DNA from: Saccharibacillus deserti
GTDB lineage: Bacteria > Bacillota > Bacilli > Paenibacillales > Paenibacillaceae
Reading direction: 5' to 3'
Length of the DNA: 64,000 nucleotides
NCBI RefSeq assembly: GCF_013618475.1
Contig: NZ_JABJVN010000002.1
Span: forward strand, 682,001 to 746,000
Part shown: positions 8,053-17,674 of the stretch, one piece after another
Position numbering within the stretch: the first letter of the stretch is position 1
Layout: each line of letters opens with the position of its first letter
Made by a program: the position numbers and the translations under genes
Notes under the pieces: generated by a model
Seen by the model: the letters and a program-made list of their open reading frames with translations, nothing else
Database searches by the model: none
What the model was told of the DNA's origin: nothing

Positions 8053-9090
8053 TTAGGGACGCAGCGTCGACCGGAATTTCAGCACGGCTTCGGCCAATGC
8101 GGCGCGCGAAGCTGCCAGTTGTTCCGGAGGAGACGCTTTCGACAGGACCGAAGCCGACTTGTTGATCGCCTTGCGCAGTTCGCCGAAAGCCGAGCTTGGA
8201 TACTGACCGGAACGGATGCCTTTCGGAGAATCGAGCAGTTTGGACGCCTGGTCCAATTCGCCTGCAAGCTGCAGACCTTCGGTCAGCGCCGTGTAGGCAT
8301 TCTGGACGCAGAGTGCTGCGCATTCAATCGGGAGCAGTCCCGAGCTACCGGCAAGCAGGGCTTCAAGTCCGTTCGCCTGCGCATGGAAAGCGCTCAATAA
8401 CTTGGAGTAATCCGCCGTGTTCGGCAGATCGGCCGAGATTTCCGCAATCGTCTGACGCTGTTGATTCAGTTGGCCGAGCCGCTGCGAGCGGTCCAGGTTC
8501 ATGGAATCGCGAAGCACAGCCGTGCCTTCGATATATTTCAGATACTGTTCGCGGAGCCGAGGAACCGTGGTGTCCGGATCGTAAGCCGCAGCTTGCGCTT
8601 CGTCAATAATCGCCATCATGGTATCGGCCGCTTCCTGCGGATAAGTGCCCGGCGCGGTGCCGATCGAATCGTTAAGCATTCTTGCAGTCTGGAAAGTTTG
8701 TCGTTCTAGAATGGAGGCATCGCGGATGTAGTCTTCAATGTAAGCGCCAAGCGCGGAATCGAGGGTATGATAAGCTGCATTAAGTTTGAGGGAAGAAGTA
8801 TTGGGATCGAGCAGTAAAGCGCGTGCTTTGTCCGAGGCGGCTTTTACGGCCAGATAGCGGGCATTGCCGGGATCGCTGTAAAAGTCGTCGGCCGCTTTGT
8901 CGCACATGGCGAGCCGCTTGATCAGCGCTGTCCGTTCCGCGCTGTTCCAATTCGCGATGGCTGCGGCCTGCTCGGCGGAAGCGATCGGCGCGATCGGTCC
9001 GAAGACGGGAATGCTCCATCCGCTGCCGAAAGTTACACCGACAGCCAGTGTCGCCGCCATCCATTTCCCGGGAATTCTGGGTATATTCAA
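8053..9090 (-). CDS. Secreted alpha-helical protein, unknown function
   Basis: A 345-residue protein that starts with a signal peptide: positive residues in MNIPRIPGKWM, a hydrophobic core AATLAVGVTFG, and a likely cleavage after PIASA near residue 39. The mature part is predicted to be almost wholly helical and rich in Ala, Leu and Asp, with one Cys pair (ECAALC). No catalytic motif or surface-anchor signal is seen and no family is recognised. The start is taken as TTG at 9090, since AAGGAGG is 8 bases upstream; the frame is open for 17 more codons to an ATG at 9141 that lacks a ribosome binding site. Convergent with hsp20. Confidence 0.75.
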   Translation of the reverse strand: MNIPRIPGKWMAATLAVGVTFGSGWSIPVFGPIAPIASAEQAAAIANWNSAERTALIKRLAMCDKAADDFYSDPGNARYLAVKAASDKARALLLDPNTSSLKLNAAYHTLDSALGAYIEDYIRDASILERQTFQTARMLNDSIGTAPGTYPQEAADTMMAIIDEAQAAAYDPDTTVPRLREQYLKYIEGTAVLRDSMNLDRSQRLGQLNQQRQTIAEISADLPNTADYSKLLSAFHAQANGLEALLAGSSGLLPIECAALCVQNAYTALTEGLQLAGELDQASKLLDSPKGIRSGQYPSSAFGELRKAINKSASVLSKASPPEQLAASRAALAEAVLKFRSTLRP

Positions 9091-9446
9091 AAAGAACTCC
9101 TCCTTATGTCCTGATGTCAACGTGCAAATTTTGTTCCTCATTTAATTAAACCTCTCCCCGAAAACGAAACGCCTTTTTGAACAGAATCCCGGAAAATTGC
9201 GATAATTCGCGGCTTTGTTCGTAAGTTTGGTGCGGATTTACTGATTCGGGCGAACTAAGGCGGAGATTTCTGCGGAATTTCGAAAGATTTCGACAGAAAA
9301 CGATGCGTCCGCGGCTTCCGAAAAAGCCTTATCCGAAAACCGGAGCGAAAAAGATGCGTAAGCCCGCCGCCTCATATAAAATGAAAGAGATCGGGTAAAC
9401 TATCAAAAAGAGGGCGTACAGCCCGGCCCATAAGGAGAGGAAGGCT
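9091..9446. other. Intergenic region upstream of the dnaJ-clpB operon
   Basis: 356 bases between divergent genes. It must hold the promoters of both units. I looked for CtsR direct repeats and a CIRCE inverted repeat upstream of the chaperone operon and found neither, in contrast to hsp20. The only other structure is a weak imperfect repeat near 9310-9345. Ribosome binding site AAGGAGAGG lies just before 9447. Confidence 0.4.
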
Positions 9447-10358
9447 ATGCCGGACAAAAACCATTACGACGTACTCGGAGTCGAAGCAAATGCCTCCCAG
9501 CCGGAAATCAAGAAAGCGTATCAAAAGCTGGCCAAACAGTGGCACCCGGACGTAAACAAAACGGACGGGGCCGAACGCCGGTTCAAAGAGATCGCCGCCG
9601 CCTATGAAGTGCTGGGCAGCGAAGAGAAGCGCCGCGAATACGACGCTTCGAGACTTCGTCCTTCCGGCGGAGGGTATCGGGGAGCGGGGGCCGATTACGG
9701 TTCCGCGGGCACCGGATTCGGCGGTTCGGGCTTCGATTGGGTGAACGACCTGCAGCAGGAAGATATTTTCGACATGTTTTTCAATGAACGGGTCGGCGGA
9801 TTCGGGACCAGAATGGCGGGTTCCGCTCCCCGGCCTCCCGGCCAATCCACGCTGGAAGTCACGCTCGAACAGGCGTATCGGGGCGAGACGGTCCGGATTG
9901 TACTCGGAGGCAAGACGATCGGACTGAAGCTGCCGGAACGTTCCCGCAGCGGCAGTACGATCCGTATGACGGGAAGCGGCAGCAACGGACTTGCGGCCGG
10001 CGAAGAACTGCATATCGTTCTGAAGATCGCCGATCATCCGGTCTACAGTCTGGAAGAAGAGGATCTGGTCGCGGTACTGCGGATCGCGCCCTGGCAGGCC
10101 GCTCTCGGCGGGCAGGCGCGAATCGGACTGCCGGACGGAGCGATGGTCAATCTGAATCTTCCGCGCGGTTCGGCCGCAGGCAAAAGGCTGAGGATTCCGC
10201 GCCGGGGATTAAAAAAAGCGAACGGAACCTACGGGGATTTGTTTGTCGAACTCGAGATTACGGTTCCCGATCCGGGCGAGGCGGAAGAAGAGCTGTACCG
10301 CCGCCTGGAGAGCCTGTCGAATTTCCGTCCGGAACTCGGCAGACGCAAATCCCGATAA
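9447..10358 (+). CDS. DnaJ-family co-chaperone (CbpA-like, no zinc finger)
   Basis: A 303-residue type II J protein. The J domain occupies residues 1-70 with the HPD triplet in [10 protein letters not shown] Gly-rich linker (about 72-100) is followed by two beta-barrel substrate-binding domains (about 125-290), including [15 protein letters not shown]. The four CxxCxGxG zinc repeats of classical DnaJ are absent, so this is CbpA/DjlA-class rather than the dnaK-operon DnaJ. It stimulates DnaK ATPase. It is 27 bases ahead of clpB and should be co-transcribed with it, which couples the two partners needed for protein disaggregation. Confidence 0.88.
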   Translation: MPDKNHYDVLGVEANASQPEIKKAYQKLAKQWHPDVNKTDGAERRFKEIAAAYEVLGSEEKRREYDASRLRPSGGGYRGAGADYGSAGTGFGGSGFDWVNDLQQEDIFDMFFNERVGGFGTRMAGSAPRPPGQSTLEVTLEQAYRGETVRIVLGGKTIGLKLPERSRSGSTIRMTGSGSNGLAAGEELHIVLKIADHPVYSLEEEDLVAVLRIAPWQAALGGQARIGLPDGAMVNLNLPRGSAAGKRLRIPRRGLKKANGTYGDLFVELEITVPDPGEAEEELYRRLESLSNFRPELGRRKSR

Positions 10359-10385
10359 CCGGAAAGAAACGAGGGAACAACGACG

Positions 10386-13040
10386 ATGGATGCTGACCGT
10401 TTGACGAAAAAACTGGAAGAGGCGATCCTGGCCGCGCAGTCGCTTGCGGTTTCGGGCAGGCACCAGGAGATCGATACGCCCCATCTGCTTCAATCGCTGC
10501 TGCGGCAGCAGGGAGGTCTGCTGCCGAGACTGCTGGAGCGTCTGAACGTGGCGGAAGACGAAGTGGCGCGTACGGTCGACAAGCTGCTGCGCCGCAAAGC
10601 CCGTGTCGAAGGCGGCGTACAGCCGTATTTTTCGTCGGATCTGCTTGCCGTGCTGAATCAGGCCGGTCGGGAAGCGAAGCAGATGCACGACGAGTTTACG
10701 GCAGTCGAGCATGTGCTGCTCGCTTTCGAACATGATAAACGCGGAGGCGCGGGCGAGCTGCTGCGAGCCCAAGGCGTGACTCGCGAACGGCTGCTCGGCG
10801 TACTGAAGGAAATCCGCGGCAGCCAACGCATTACGGACCGCGAACCGGAAGGGACCTATGAAGCGCTGGAGAAATACGGCCGGGATCTCGTTTCGGAAGT
10901 GCGTGCGGGGCGGATCGACCCGGTCATCGGCCGCGATGCGGAAATTCGCCGGATCATCCGGATTCTGTCGCGCAAAACGAAAAACAATCCGGTGCTGATC
11001 GGCGAGCCCGGCGTCGGCAAGACGGCGATCGTCGAAGGGCTGGCGCACCGCATGGTACGGCGGGATGTACCGGAAGGCCTACGGGGCAAAACGATTTTTG
11101 CGCTCGATATGAGCGCCCTTGTCGCCGGCGCGAAATACCGGGGCGAATTTGAAGAACGGCTGCAGGCGGTACTGCGGGAAATCAAGCAGGCTTCGGGCCG
11201 GATTCTTCTGTTTATCGATGAACTGCACACGATCGTCGGAGCGGGCAGAGCCGAGGGGGCGATGGATGCGGGCAATATGCTGAAGCCGATGCTGGCCCGG
11301 GGCGAGCTGCACTGTATCGGAGCGACGACGCTTGACGAATACCGGGAGCATATCGAGCAGGATCCGGCACTCGAGCGCAGATTCCAGCAGGTCCGGGTCG
11401 GCGAACCGGGCGTGGAAGATACGATCTCGATTCTTCGGGGACTGCGGGAGCGCTTCGAAGTCCACCACGGCGTCCATATCCGCGATAGCGCCCTGGTAGC
11501 GGCCGGTGTGCTGTCCGACCGCTATATCTCCGACCGCTTTCTGCCCGACAAAGCGATCGATCTCGTCGATGAAGCCTGCGCCATGATCCGCACCGAGATC
11601 GATTCCATGCCGAGCGAGATGGACGAAGCGGCACGCCGGACGATGCAGCTGGAGATCGAAGAAGCGGCGCTGCGCAAAGAGAGTGACCCCGCCAGTCTGC
11701 GGCGTCTGGATCATCTTCAGCGCGAACTGGCCGATCTCAAGGAAAAGTATCTCGGCATGAAAGAGCGCTGGGAACGGGAAAAAGCGTCGATCGAGCGTGT
11801 GCGGGAATTCCAGCGTGAACTGGAGCAGGCGCGCAAAGATCTCGAAACGGCGCAGGAAGCCTACGATCTGGAAAAATCGGCCGAACTCAGCTACGGTATC
11901 ATTCCCGGCTTGGAGCGCGAATTGAAGCGTGCGGAAGAAGAAGTGCAGCGGGGCGGAGAAGAGAGAATGCTGCGGGAAGCGGTCACGGAAACGGAAATTT
12001 CGGATATTGTCTCCAAATGGACAGGCATTCCGGTCAGCCGCCTGGTCGAAGGCGAGCGCCAGAAGCTGCTTCGGCTCGAAGATACGCTGCGCCGCCGCGT
12101 CGTCGGCCAAGATGAAGCGATCGGACGGGTCGCCGATGCGGTACTGCGCGCGAGAGCCGGTATCAAAGATCCGAATCGCCCGATCGGCTCGTTCTTGTTC
12201 CTCGGTCCGACCGGTGTCGGCAAGACCGAACTCGCCAAGGCATTGTCTGCGGAACTGTTCGACCAAGAAGACAATCTGATCCGGCTCGATATGTCGGAAT
12301 ATATGGAGAAGCACAGCGTCTCGCGTCTGATCGGTGCCCCGCCCGGTTATATCGGATACGAAGAAGGCGGCCAATTGACGGAAGCGGTGCGGAGGCAGCC
12401 GTATTCCGTGATTCTGCTCGACGAAGCGGAGAAAGCGCATCCCGACGTCTTTCATCTTCTGCTGCAGCTGCTCGATGACGGGCGGCTGACAGACTCGCGC
12501 GGCCGAAAAGTCGATTTCAGAAATACGATTGTGATTCTTACCTCCAATATCGGTTCGGCTTATTTGACCCGGAATCCCGATTTCGGCGAAACGGACACCC
12601 CTGCGGTAGACGAAAAAGCGCAGGAGCGCGTCATGCGCGAACTGCGTCTGCATTTTCGGCCCGAATTTCTCAACCGGATCGACGAGGTGGTCCTGTTCGG
12701 CCCTCTCGGCCTGAAAGAGATCGGCCAAATCGTATTCAAGCTGGCCGAAGAACTCCAAGCGCGCTTGTCCGGGCGCCGGATCGAACTTGAACTGTCCGAA
12801 CGTGCCGCGCGGCTGATTGCCCGGGAAGGGTTCGATCCGGTCTACGGGGCGCGTCCGCTCAAAAGGTATATCCAGCGTTCGCTCGAGACGCGGGTGGCCC
12901 GGGCGCTGATTGCCGGCGAAGCCCAGGACGGCGACCTTCTGCTTGTGGATGAAGAGAACGGCAGGCTTGAGATGCGGATCGTATCGGGAGAACCGGGCGG
13001 CGTACCGCCGATCGACGAAACGAAGGAGCGTACGAGATGA
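10386..13040 (+). CDS. clpB: ATP-dependent disaggregase ClpB
   Basis: An 884-residue Hsp100 protein. Domains in order: Clp_N double repeat (about 1-150), first AAA+ domain with Walker [10 protein letters not shown] and Walker B ILLFIDE, the long coiled-coil middle domain (about 400-530, rich in Glu, Arg and Lys heptads) that defines ClpB against ClpA/ClpC, second AAA+ domain with GPTGVGKTE and [10 protein letters not shown], and a C-terminal D2-small domain. No IGL/F tripeptide for ClpP docking was noticed, consistent with disaggregation rather than proteolysis. The C-terminal tail is slightly longer than usual and Glu-rich. Works with DnaK and the J protein encoded just upstream. Its stop overlaps the next start (ATGA), so translation is coupled. 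Confidence 0.95.
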   Translation: MDADRLTKKLEEAILAAQSLAVSGRHQEIDTPHLLQSLLRQQGGLLPRLLERLNVAEDEVARTVDKLLRRKARVEGGVQPYFSSDLLAVLNQAGREAKQMHDEFTAVEHVLLAFEHDKRGGAGELLRAQGVTRERLLGVLKEIRGSQRITDREPEGTYEALEKYGRDLVSEVRAGRIDPVIGRDAEIRRIIRILSRKTKNNPVLIGEPGVGKTAIVEGLAHRMVRRDVPEGLRGKTIFALDMSALVAGAKYRGEFEERLQAVLREIKQASGRILLFIDELHTIVGAGRAEGAMDAGNMLKPMLARGELHCIGATTLDEYREHIEQDPALERRFQQVRVGEPGVEDTISILRGLRERFEVHHGVHIRDSALVAAGVLSDRYISDRFLPDKAIDLVDEACAMIRTEIDSMPSEMDEAARRTMQLEIEEAALRKESDPASLRRLDHLQRELADLKEKYLGMKERWEREKASIERVREFQRELEQARKDLETAQEAYDLEKSAELSYGIIPGLERELKRAEEEVQRGGEERMLREAVTETEISDIVSKWTGIPVSRLVEGERQKLLRLEDTLRRRVVGQDEAIGRVADAVLRARAGIKDPNRPIGSFLFLGPTGVGKTELAKALSAELFDQEDNLIRLDMSEYMEKHSVSRLIGAPPGYIGYEEGGQLTEAVRRQPYSVILLDEAEKAHPDVFHLLLQLLDDGRLTDSRGRKVDFRNTIVILTSNIGSAYLTRNPDFGETDTPAVDEKAQERVMRELRLHFRPEFLNRIDEVVLFGPLGLKEIGQIVFKLAEELQARLSGRRIELELSERAARLIAREGFDPVYGARPLKRYIQRSLETRVARALIAGEAQDGDLLLVDEENGRLEMRIVSGEPGGVPPIDETKERTR

Positions 13041-13720
13041 CAGAAACAGGCAGGATAGAACCAAACGGACAGCAGGAAGCCGTGCTGCGCGCGGCGGCCG
13101 CTCTGGCCCGTCAGGAACACGAACACGAAGGCAGCGGACACGACTGGTGGCATATCTACCGCGTGACGGAACTTGCGAAGCGGATCGCGGCCGAAGAAGG
13201 GGCGGACCCGTTCATCTGCGAGCTGACCGCGCTGCTGCACGATTTGGCGGACGAGAAACTGGTCGACGATCCGGCAGCGGGTCTAAGGCGGACTTCGGCA
13301 TGGATGAAGGAACACGGGGTGTCCGCCGAGGATAACGCACATGTGATGGACATTATCGGGACCTTGTCGTTCAAAGGAGGATCCGGTCATCCGATGTCCA
13401 CGCTCGAAGGCCGGGTCGTCCAGGACGCGGACCGGCTCGATGCGATCGGAGCGATCGGGATCGCCCGGACCTTCGTCTATTCCGGCAAGAAGGGCCGGCC
13501 GATGTACGATCCGGAAATTCCGGTGCGTCAGGAGATGACCCCCGAAGAATACCGCAGCGGCAACGATACGGCGATCAATCATTTTCATGAAAAACTGCTG
13601 AAGCTGAAAGATCTGCTCAATACGGACTCGGGACGGCGGATTGCGGACAGCCGCCATGCCTTTATGAAAGAGTTTCTGGAGCGGTTCGAACGCGAATGGA
13701 ACGGCAGTGACGGAATGTGA
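13037..13720 (+). CDS. HD-domain phosphohydrolase (YedJ-like)
   Basis: A 227-residue HD-superfamily enzyme. The metal site is complete: His in GHDWWHIYRV near residue 35, HD in TALLHDLADE near residue 69, and Asp in VVQDADRLDAIGAIG near residue 135. This arrangement matches E. coli YedJ-type phosphohydrolases, whose substrate is uncertain. The ATG overlaps the clpB stop by four bases, which ties it to the chaperone operon; the reason for this linkage is not evident. Soluble, no signal or membrane segments. Confidence 0.85.
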   Translation: MTETGRIEPNGQQEAVLRAAAALARQEHEHEGSGHDWWHIYRVTELAKRIAAEEGADPFICELTALLHDLADEKLVDDPAAGLRRTSAWMKEHGVSAEDNAHVMDIIGTLSFKGGSGHPMSTLEGRVVQDADRLDAIGAIGIARTFVYSGKKGRPMYDPEIPVRQEMTPEEYRSGNDTAINHFHEKLLKLKDLLNTDSGRRIADSRHAFMKEFLERFEREWNGSDGM

Positions 13721-13748
13721 TTTGGATTAAAAGGGAGTGGAAACCAAG

Positions 13749-14330
13749 ATGAGTTTGAATGTGGATCCGATTATGCTGGAATTCCCCGAGCAGTTCGAAA
13801 CCGAACGGCTGATCGTTCGGGCGACGCGTCCCGGCGACGGAGCGGAATTGAATGCGGCCATTCGGGAAAGCCAACAAGAACTGGCTCCGTTTATGCCTTT
13901 CGCCCGAGTACTGCCCGAACCGGAAGCCACGGAAAAGCTGATGCGGCAAAAACGTCTGGAGTTTCTCGGACGGACCGATTTGATGATGTTGATGACGGAT
14001 CGGGAAACGGGGCGGATTCTCGGCGCAAGCGGTCTGCACCGCTTCGATTGGGAAGCGCGCCGTTTCGAGATCGGTTATTGGGTGCGTACCTCCTTTGCGG
14101 GGCGGGGGCTGGTGACCGAAGCGGTTCACGGTCTGACCCGTTTTGCCGCCGATGAACTGGGAGCGAACCGGGTCGAGATCCGCTGCGACGACCGCAACGT
14201 GCGAAGCGCGGCGGTTGCCGTCCGCGCGGGCTTTGCCCTTGAAGGCGTTCTGCGCAGCTGGCGGAGAGAAGAAGACGGAACGCTTGTCAGTGACAAGGTG
14301 TTTGCAAAAATTCGCGGTGTCGATTTTTAA
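13749..14330 (+). CDS. RimJ/RimL-type GNAT acetyltransferase
   Basis: A 193-residue protein with the RimJ/RimL signature: an N-terminal ETERLIVRATRPGDG strand-helix, IGYWVRTSFAGRGLVTEA as CoA-binding motif A, and NVRSAAVAVRAGFALEGVLR as the end motif. This group acetylates protein N-termini or small amines; the acceptor here is unknown. The ATG at 13749 has AAGGGAG 11 bases upstream; a GTG at 13737 is less likely because it overlaps that site. It lies 28 bases behind the HD gene and may belong to the same transcript. Confidence 0.87.
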   Translation: MSLNVDPIMLEFPEQFETERLIVRATRPGDGAELNAAIRESQQELAPFMPFARVLPEPEATEKLMRQKRLEFLGRTDLMMLMTDRETGRILGASGLHRFDWEARRFEIGYWVRTSFAGRGLVTEAVHGLTRFAADELGANRVEIRCDDRNVRSAAVAVRAGFALEGVLRSWRREEDGTLVSDKVFAKIRGVDF

Positions 14331-14381
14331 TCGGCCGACTGCATAGAGCAGCGAAAAACAGAAAGGAACGGAGGATTATCG

Positions 14382-15113
14382 ATGACCAAAATAGCTATTC
14401 TCTCGGATCTTCACGGCAATCTTCCGGCTCTGGAAGCGGTGCTGGACGATATCGACAGCCGAGGGATCGAAGAGATTTACTGTCTGGGGGATCTGGTCGG
14501 CAAAGGGCCGAGCTCCGATCTTGTCGTGGATTTGATCCGCCGGCGTTCCCGCCATACGATCCGGGGGAACTGGGATCAGTTTCTGCCGCGGCCGACAGAT
14601 TCCGAGACGCTGCTGTGGCATCAGCGGCTTCTCGGCGAAGAACGGCTCGATTATTTGCGGGCGCTGCCTTTTTCGATCGAGTTTCGCTTAAGCGGCCGGT
14701 ATGTGCGGCTGTTCCATGCTTCTCCGCGCAGCGTGTTCGAACGGGTGCAGCCGTGGGACGATTACCGGGAGAAGCTGAGTTTATTCGAAGCTTCGGACCT
14801 CAGCGTCGAACCGGTCGCGGCGGACATTGCGGGTTACGGAGATATCCATAATGCCTATATGCAGCATATGGACGGCCGTCTGCTGTTCAATGCGGGCAGC
14901 GTAGGCAATCCGCTTGATACGACCCAGGCCTCGTATGTAATCTTGGAAGGCGACCTTGGCGAGCGGAAGAAAACGCGGTTCGATCTGACTTTCGCGCGGA
15001 TTCCCTACGATATCGAACAGGCGGTCCGCCAGGCGGAAGAGTCGGGAATGCCCGAGCTCGCTCCTTACGTGCGGGAACTTCGGACGGCCCGCTACCGCGG
15101 TTTGCCGGATTAA
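14382..15113 (+). CDS. Metallophosphoesterase (YfcE/MJ0936-like)
   Basis: A 243-residue calcineurin-like phosphoesterase. Motifs in order: SDLHGN (8-13), GDLVGKGP (36-43), GNWDQ (about 67-71), a His in RLFHASPRS, and GDIHNAY in place of the usual GHTH, with NAGSVGNP near residue 167. The last metal motif therefore has Asp-Ile-His where most relatives have His-Thr-His, so one ligand differs. The family hydrolyses phosphodiesters or phosphoproteins with two metals. Probably in the same directon as the acetyltransferase 51 bases upstream. Confidence 0.85.
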   Translation: MTKIAILSDLHGNLPALEAVLDDIDSRGIEEIYCLGDLVGKGPSSDLVVDLIRRRSRHTIRGNWDQFLPRPTDSETLLWHQRLLGEERLDYLRALPFSIEFRLSGRYVRLFHASPRSVFERVQPWDDYREKLSLFEASDLSVEPVAADIAGYGDIHNAYMQHMDGRLLFNAGSVGNPLDTTQASYVILEGDLGERKKTRFDLTFARIPYDIEQAVRQAEESGMPELAPYVRELRTARYRGLPD

Positions 15114-15337
15114 ACCCGGTACGGTTTGGACCATGAACTTCTTTTTTGGCCCGGTTATGAGCCCCTGCACGGATGCGGATCTTCGCGCCCGTACGGAAAG
15201 TGCTCATGGCGGGTTATTTTTTCGTCCAGCGGGTAATGAACAGCAACGGCGGCCGAACGCACGCTTCCTTTTTTTGTTCGGCCTCAAGGAGCGTTCGAAG
15301 TCATTCCCGGAAAATCCCAGACGAAGAAGGTGTTCAC

Positions 15338-16861
15338 ATGGAAGAAACGACAGCGATGAAACAAGAACGTCCAAAGGTCATTTTGACCGGGGCCAGCGGA
15401 TATATCGGACATAATTTGATGCAAAAACTGAAAGAAGACTACGACGTAATCGCCCTTTCCCGTCACGGAAGCTCGCATGAAGACGAAGAGCATGCGGAAT
15501 GGAGAAGCTGCGATTTCTATTCGATGGACGATGCGTTGGAATCGCTCCATGGAGCGGATTACGCTTTTTATTTGATTCATTCGATGATGCCGACGGCCAA
15601 GCTCACCCAGGGCAAATTCGAAGACATGGATGCGATCTTGGCCGATCATTTCGCCCGCGCAGCCCGAAAAAACGGAATCCGCCATATCGTTTATCTGAGC
15701 GGTATTCTGCCCGACGGCGTACCGGAAGAAAATTTGTCGCGCCACTTAAGAAGCCGCCTGGAAGTCCAGCGGATCCTTGAGTCGTCCGGCGTACCCGTTA
15801 CCACCGTACGCGCCGGGTTGATTGTCGGACCGCAGGGTTCGTCCTTTCCGATTCTGCACAAACTGGTCGAACGGCTGCCGGTGATGCCCCTTCCGAGCTG
15901 GACCCAAACCCAGACCCATGCCATTGCGCTGGACGATGTGCTGAACGCACTCAAGAAAAGCGTCGGCAACGAAGAAGTCAAAGGCCGGGCGATCGACGTG
16001 GGAGGCCCGGACGTGATGAGTTACAAGGAAATGATGCAGCAGATGGCCGAAGTGATGGGCGTCAAGCGGCGCTTTATCGATCTGCCTCTGCTGACGGTCA
16101 ATCTGTCCAGACTGTGGGTCACCCTGATCACCCGCGAGCCGCGCGAAATGACGTATCCGCTGATCGAGAGTCTGATCCATCCGATGGTCGCCCATCCGGA
16201 GAACAAAGTGGAAGGGATCAGCGACGGCAAGAAAACGTTCAAAGAAGCCGCCAAAGAATCGCTGGAAGAAGAAAAACGCAAAAAAGAAGAACAAGCCGCT
16301 CAAAAAAGCGAGTCTTCCGGCGGCAGCTCCAAGTCGGCAGCGGAACGCACCCAAAAATCCGACGTTCGTTCGGTTCAGCGGGTGACGCTGCCCGAAGGCA
16401 AAGATGCCCAGTGGGCCGGCGAGTATTATCTGGAATGGCTGGGTCGGGCAATGGGGCCGCTGATCCGGGTGCATAAAAGCGAAGACGGCGTCACGCAGGT
16501 TTTTATCCGCTTTTTCAGCCGGCCGATTCTTGAATTGAGCTACGATCCGGTTAAAAGCGGGGAAGACCGCGCTGTCTACCGGATCACGGGCGGAATATTC
16601 GCCAATTCCAAAGACGCCCATACGGGCCGTCTTGAATTCCTGATGATCCCGGGTTCCAGCGACTGCGTCGTAGCGATTCACGATTATATGCCCGCGATGC
16701 CGTGGTTTTTGTACAAGTATACCCAGGCCAAGCTGCATCTGGCCGTCATGTTCTTGTTCCGCAAACATCTGGAACGCAAAGGTACGCTCGGCAAATCCAG
16801 CACCTCCAAAAAGTCCGGGGGTTCCGTCGGTACGCCTTCGTCTGCGGAGGCGGGAGTTTAA
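15338..16861 (+). CDS. Atypical SDR NAD(P)-binding protein with DUF2867-like C-terminal domain
   Basis: A 507-residue two-part protein. Residues 10-330 form an atypical short-chain dehydrogenase: GASGYIGHNLMQKL binds the dinucleotide, AFYLIHSM replaces the usual active-site strand, and VPVTTVRAGLIVG and VGGPDVMSYKEMM match the YbjT/NmrA type. A highly charged Lys/Glu/Ser linker (about 345-385) joins it to a C-terminal part (RITGGIFANSKD, LEFLMIPG, DYMPAMPWFLYKY) resembling DUF2867, as in E. coli YbjT. The enzyme reaction is unknown. ATG 15338 is chosen with GAAGAAGG upstream; the open frame to 15173 has no site. The tail is Ser/Gly-rich and looks disordered. Confidence 0.8.
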   Translation: MEETTAMKQERPKVILTGASGYIGHNLMQKLKEDYDVIALSRHGSSHEDEEHAEWRSCDFYSMDDALESLHGADYAFYLIHSMMPTAKLTQGKFEDMDAILADHFARAARKNGIRHIVYLSGILPDGVPEENLSRHLRSRLEVQRILESSGVPVTTVRAGLIVGPQGSSFPILHKLVERLPVMPLPSWTQTQTHAIALDDVLNALKKSVGNEEVKGRAIDVGGPDVMSYKEMMQQMAEVMGVKRRFIDLPLLTVNLSRLWVTLITREPREMTYPLIESLIHPMVAHPENKVEGISDGKKTFKEAAKESLEEEKRKKEEQAAQKSESSGGSSKSAAERTQKSDVRSVQRVTLPEGKDAQWAGEYYLEWLGRAMGPLIRVHKSEDGVTQVFIRFFSRPILELSYDPVKSGEDRAVYRITGGIFANSKDAHTGRLEFLMIPGSSDCVVAIHDYMPAMPWFLYKYTQAKLHLAVMFLFRKHLERKGTLGKSSTSKKSGGSVGTPSSAEAGV

Positions 16862-16891
16862 GCGGCTGCCCGCAGCCGTATCAATCCACAC

Positions 16892-16942
16892 AAGCGCCTG
16901 CACGGGATCCGAGTTCCGGATTTGCCGCCAGGCGCTTTTTTG
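16892..16942 (+). terminator. Rho-independent terminator after the SDR gene
   Basis: AAGCGCCTG and CAGGCGCTT arms enclose a 28-base loop and are followed by a T run. Confidence 0.75.
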
Positions 16943-17004
16943 TCCGCCAAGACCGCAGCGGCAGGCCTTCCCAAAAGATTGTCGGTGCAGTGTGATAAAA
17001 ATCT

Positions 17005-17033
17005 TTGCGCATTCTACAGCTTTGCGTTATTAT
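17005..17033 (+). promoter_or_regulatory. Promoter of fur
   Basis: TTGCGC (17005-17010), 17-base spacer, TATTAT (17028-17033). The downstream flank overlaps the PerR box. Confidence 0.6.
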
Positions 17034-17037
17034 TAAA

Positions 17038-17052
17038 TTATAATCATTCTAA
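17038..17052 (+). promoter_or_regulatory. PerR box upstream of fur
   Basis: TTATAATCATTCTAA matches the PerR consensus TTATAAT-N-ATTATAA at 13 of 14 defined positions. It matches the Fur 7-1-7 consensus TGATAAT-N-ATTATCA less well (11 of 14). It sits just downstream of the -10 hexamer, a repressing position. In B. subtilis fur is itself a PerR target. Confidence 0.65.
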
Positions 17053-17124
17053 TTAAACGAAGCAGCTTCAGCCGCCCAAACGGCGAATAAGCAGCCCGGA
17101 AGTTCTAAAGGAGGTTCGAAACCC

Positions 17125-17604
17125 TTGATCAGCGTAGAAGAACAACTTAAATCCATGAAGCAGCAGATGATCGCCAAAGGATATAAATCGACGGTTCAAC
17201 GGGAAGCGACCATGCGCGTTCTGCTTGAACACGAACGTGACCATATGAGCGCCGAAGATGTATATATGCGGGTAAAAGAACGGTTCCCCGAGATCGGGTT
17301 GGCCACGGTATATCGGACTCTGGAATTGTTGACCGAACTCCATCTGGTGGAGAAAATGAATTTCGGCGACGGGGTATCCCGTTTCGATTTGCGCAGCAAA
17401 GACCGGGAGCATATGCATCATCACATGATCTGCTCGATCTGCGGCGAAGTGGAAGAAATTCAAGACGACTGGTTGATCGAGCTGGAACAGCGGGTCAAGC
17501 GCGAATACGGATTCAATGTATCGGATCATCGGCTTGATTTTATCGGAACATTCTCGTCCTGCAAACACGGCGAGTGCCGAAAACACTGCGAAACGGCTTC
17601 GTGA
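17125..17604 (+). CDS. fur: Ferric uptake regulator Fur
   Basis: A 159-residue Fur-family repressor. The DNA-binding helix region reads QREATMRVLLE and GLATVYRTLELLTEL, which is the Fur type rather than PerR or Zur of Bacilli. The metal-sensing segment HMHHHMICSICGEVEE carries the His cluster and the first CxxC. With ferrous iron it represses siderophore and iron uptake genes. Odd point: the C-terminal zinc motif is not the usual CxxC but SCKHGECRKHC, three cysteines with longer spacing. The start is TTG at 17125 with AAAGGAGG 10 bases upstream. Likely repressed by PerR through the box at 17038. Confidence 0.9.
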   Translation: MISVEEQLKSMKQQMIAKGYKSTVQREATMRVLLEHERDHMSAEDVYMRVKERFPEIGLATVYRTLELLTELHLVEKMNFGDGVSRFDLRSKDREHMHHHMICSICGEVEEIQDDWLIELEQRVKREYGFNVSDHRLDFIGTFSSCKHGECRKHCETAS

Positions 17605-17633
17605 AAAGATGAATCGAATCTCTGCTTTCCCCG

Positions 17634-17663
17634 AAGAGGCTGCATGCCGCAGCCTCTTTTTTG
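17634..17663 (+). terminator. Rho-independent terminator after fur
   Basis: AAGAGGCTGC and GCAGCCTCTT arms, 5-base loop, T run. Confidence 0.85.
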
Positions 17664-17674
17664 TTCGCCCAATA

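Noticed and set aside
11079-13064. A 661-codon minus-strand frame opposite clpB
   Set aside because: Shadow of clpB; no domain pattern, no start signal.
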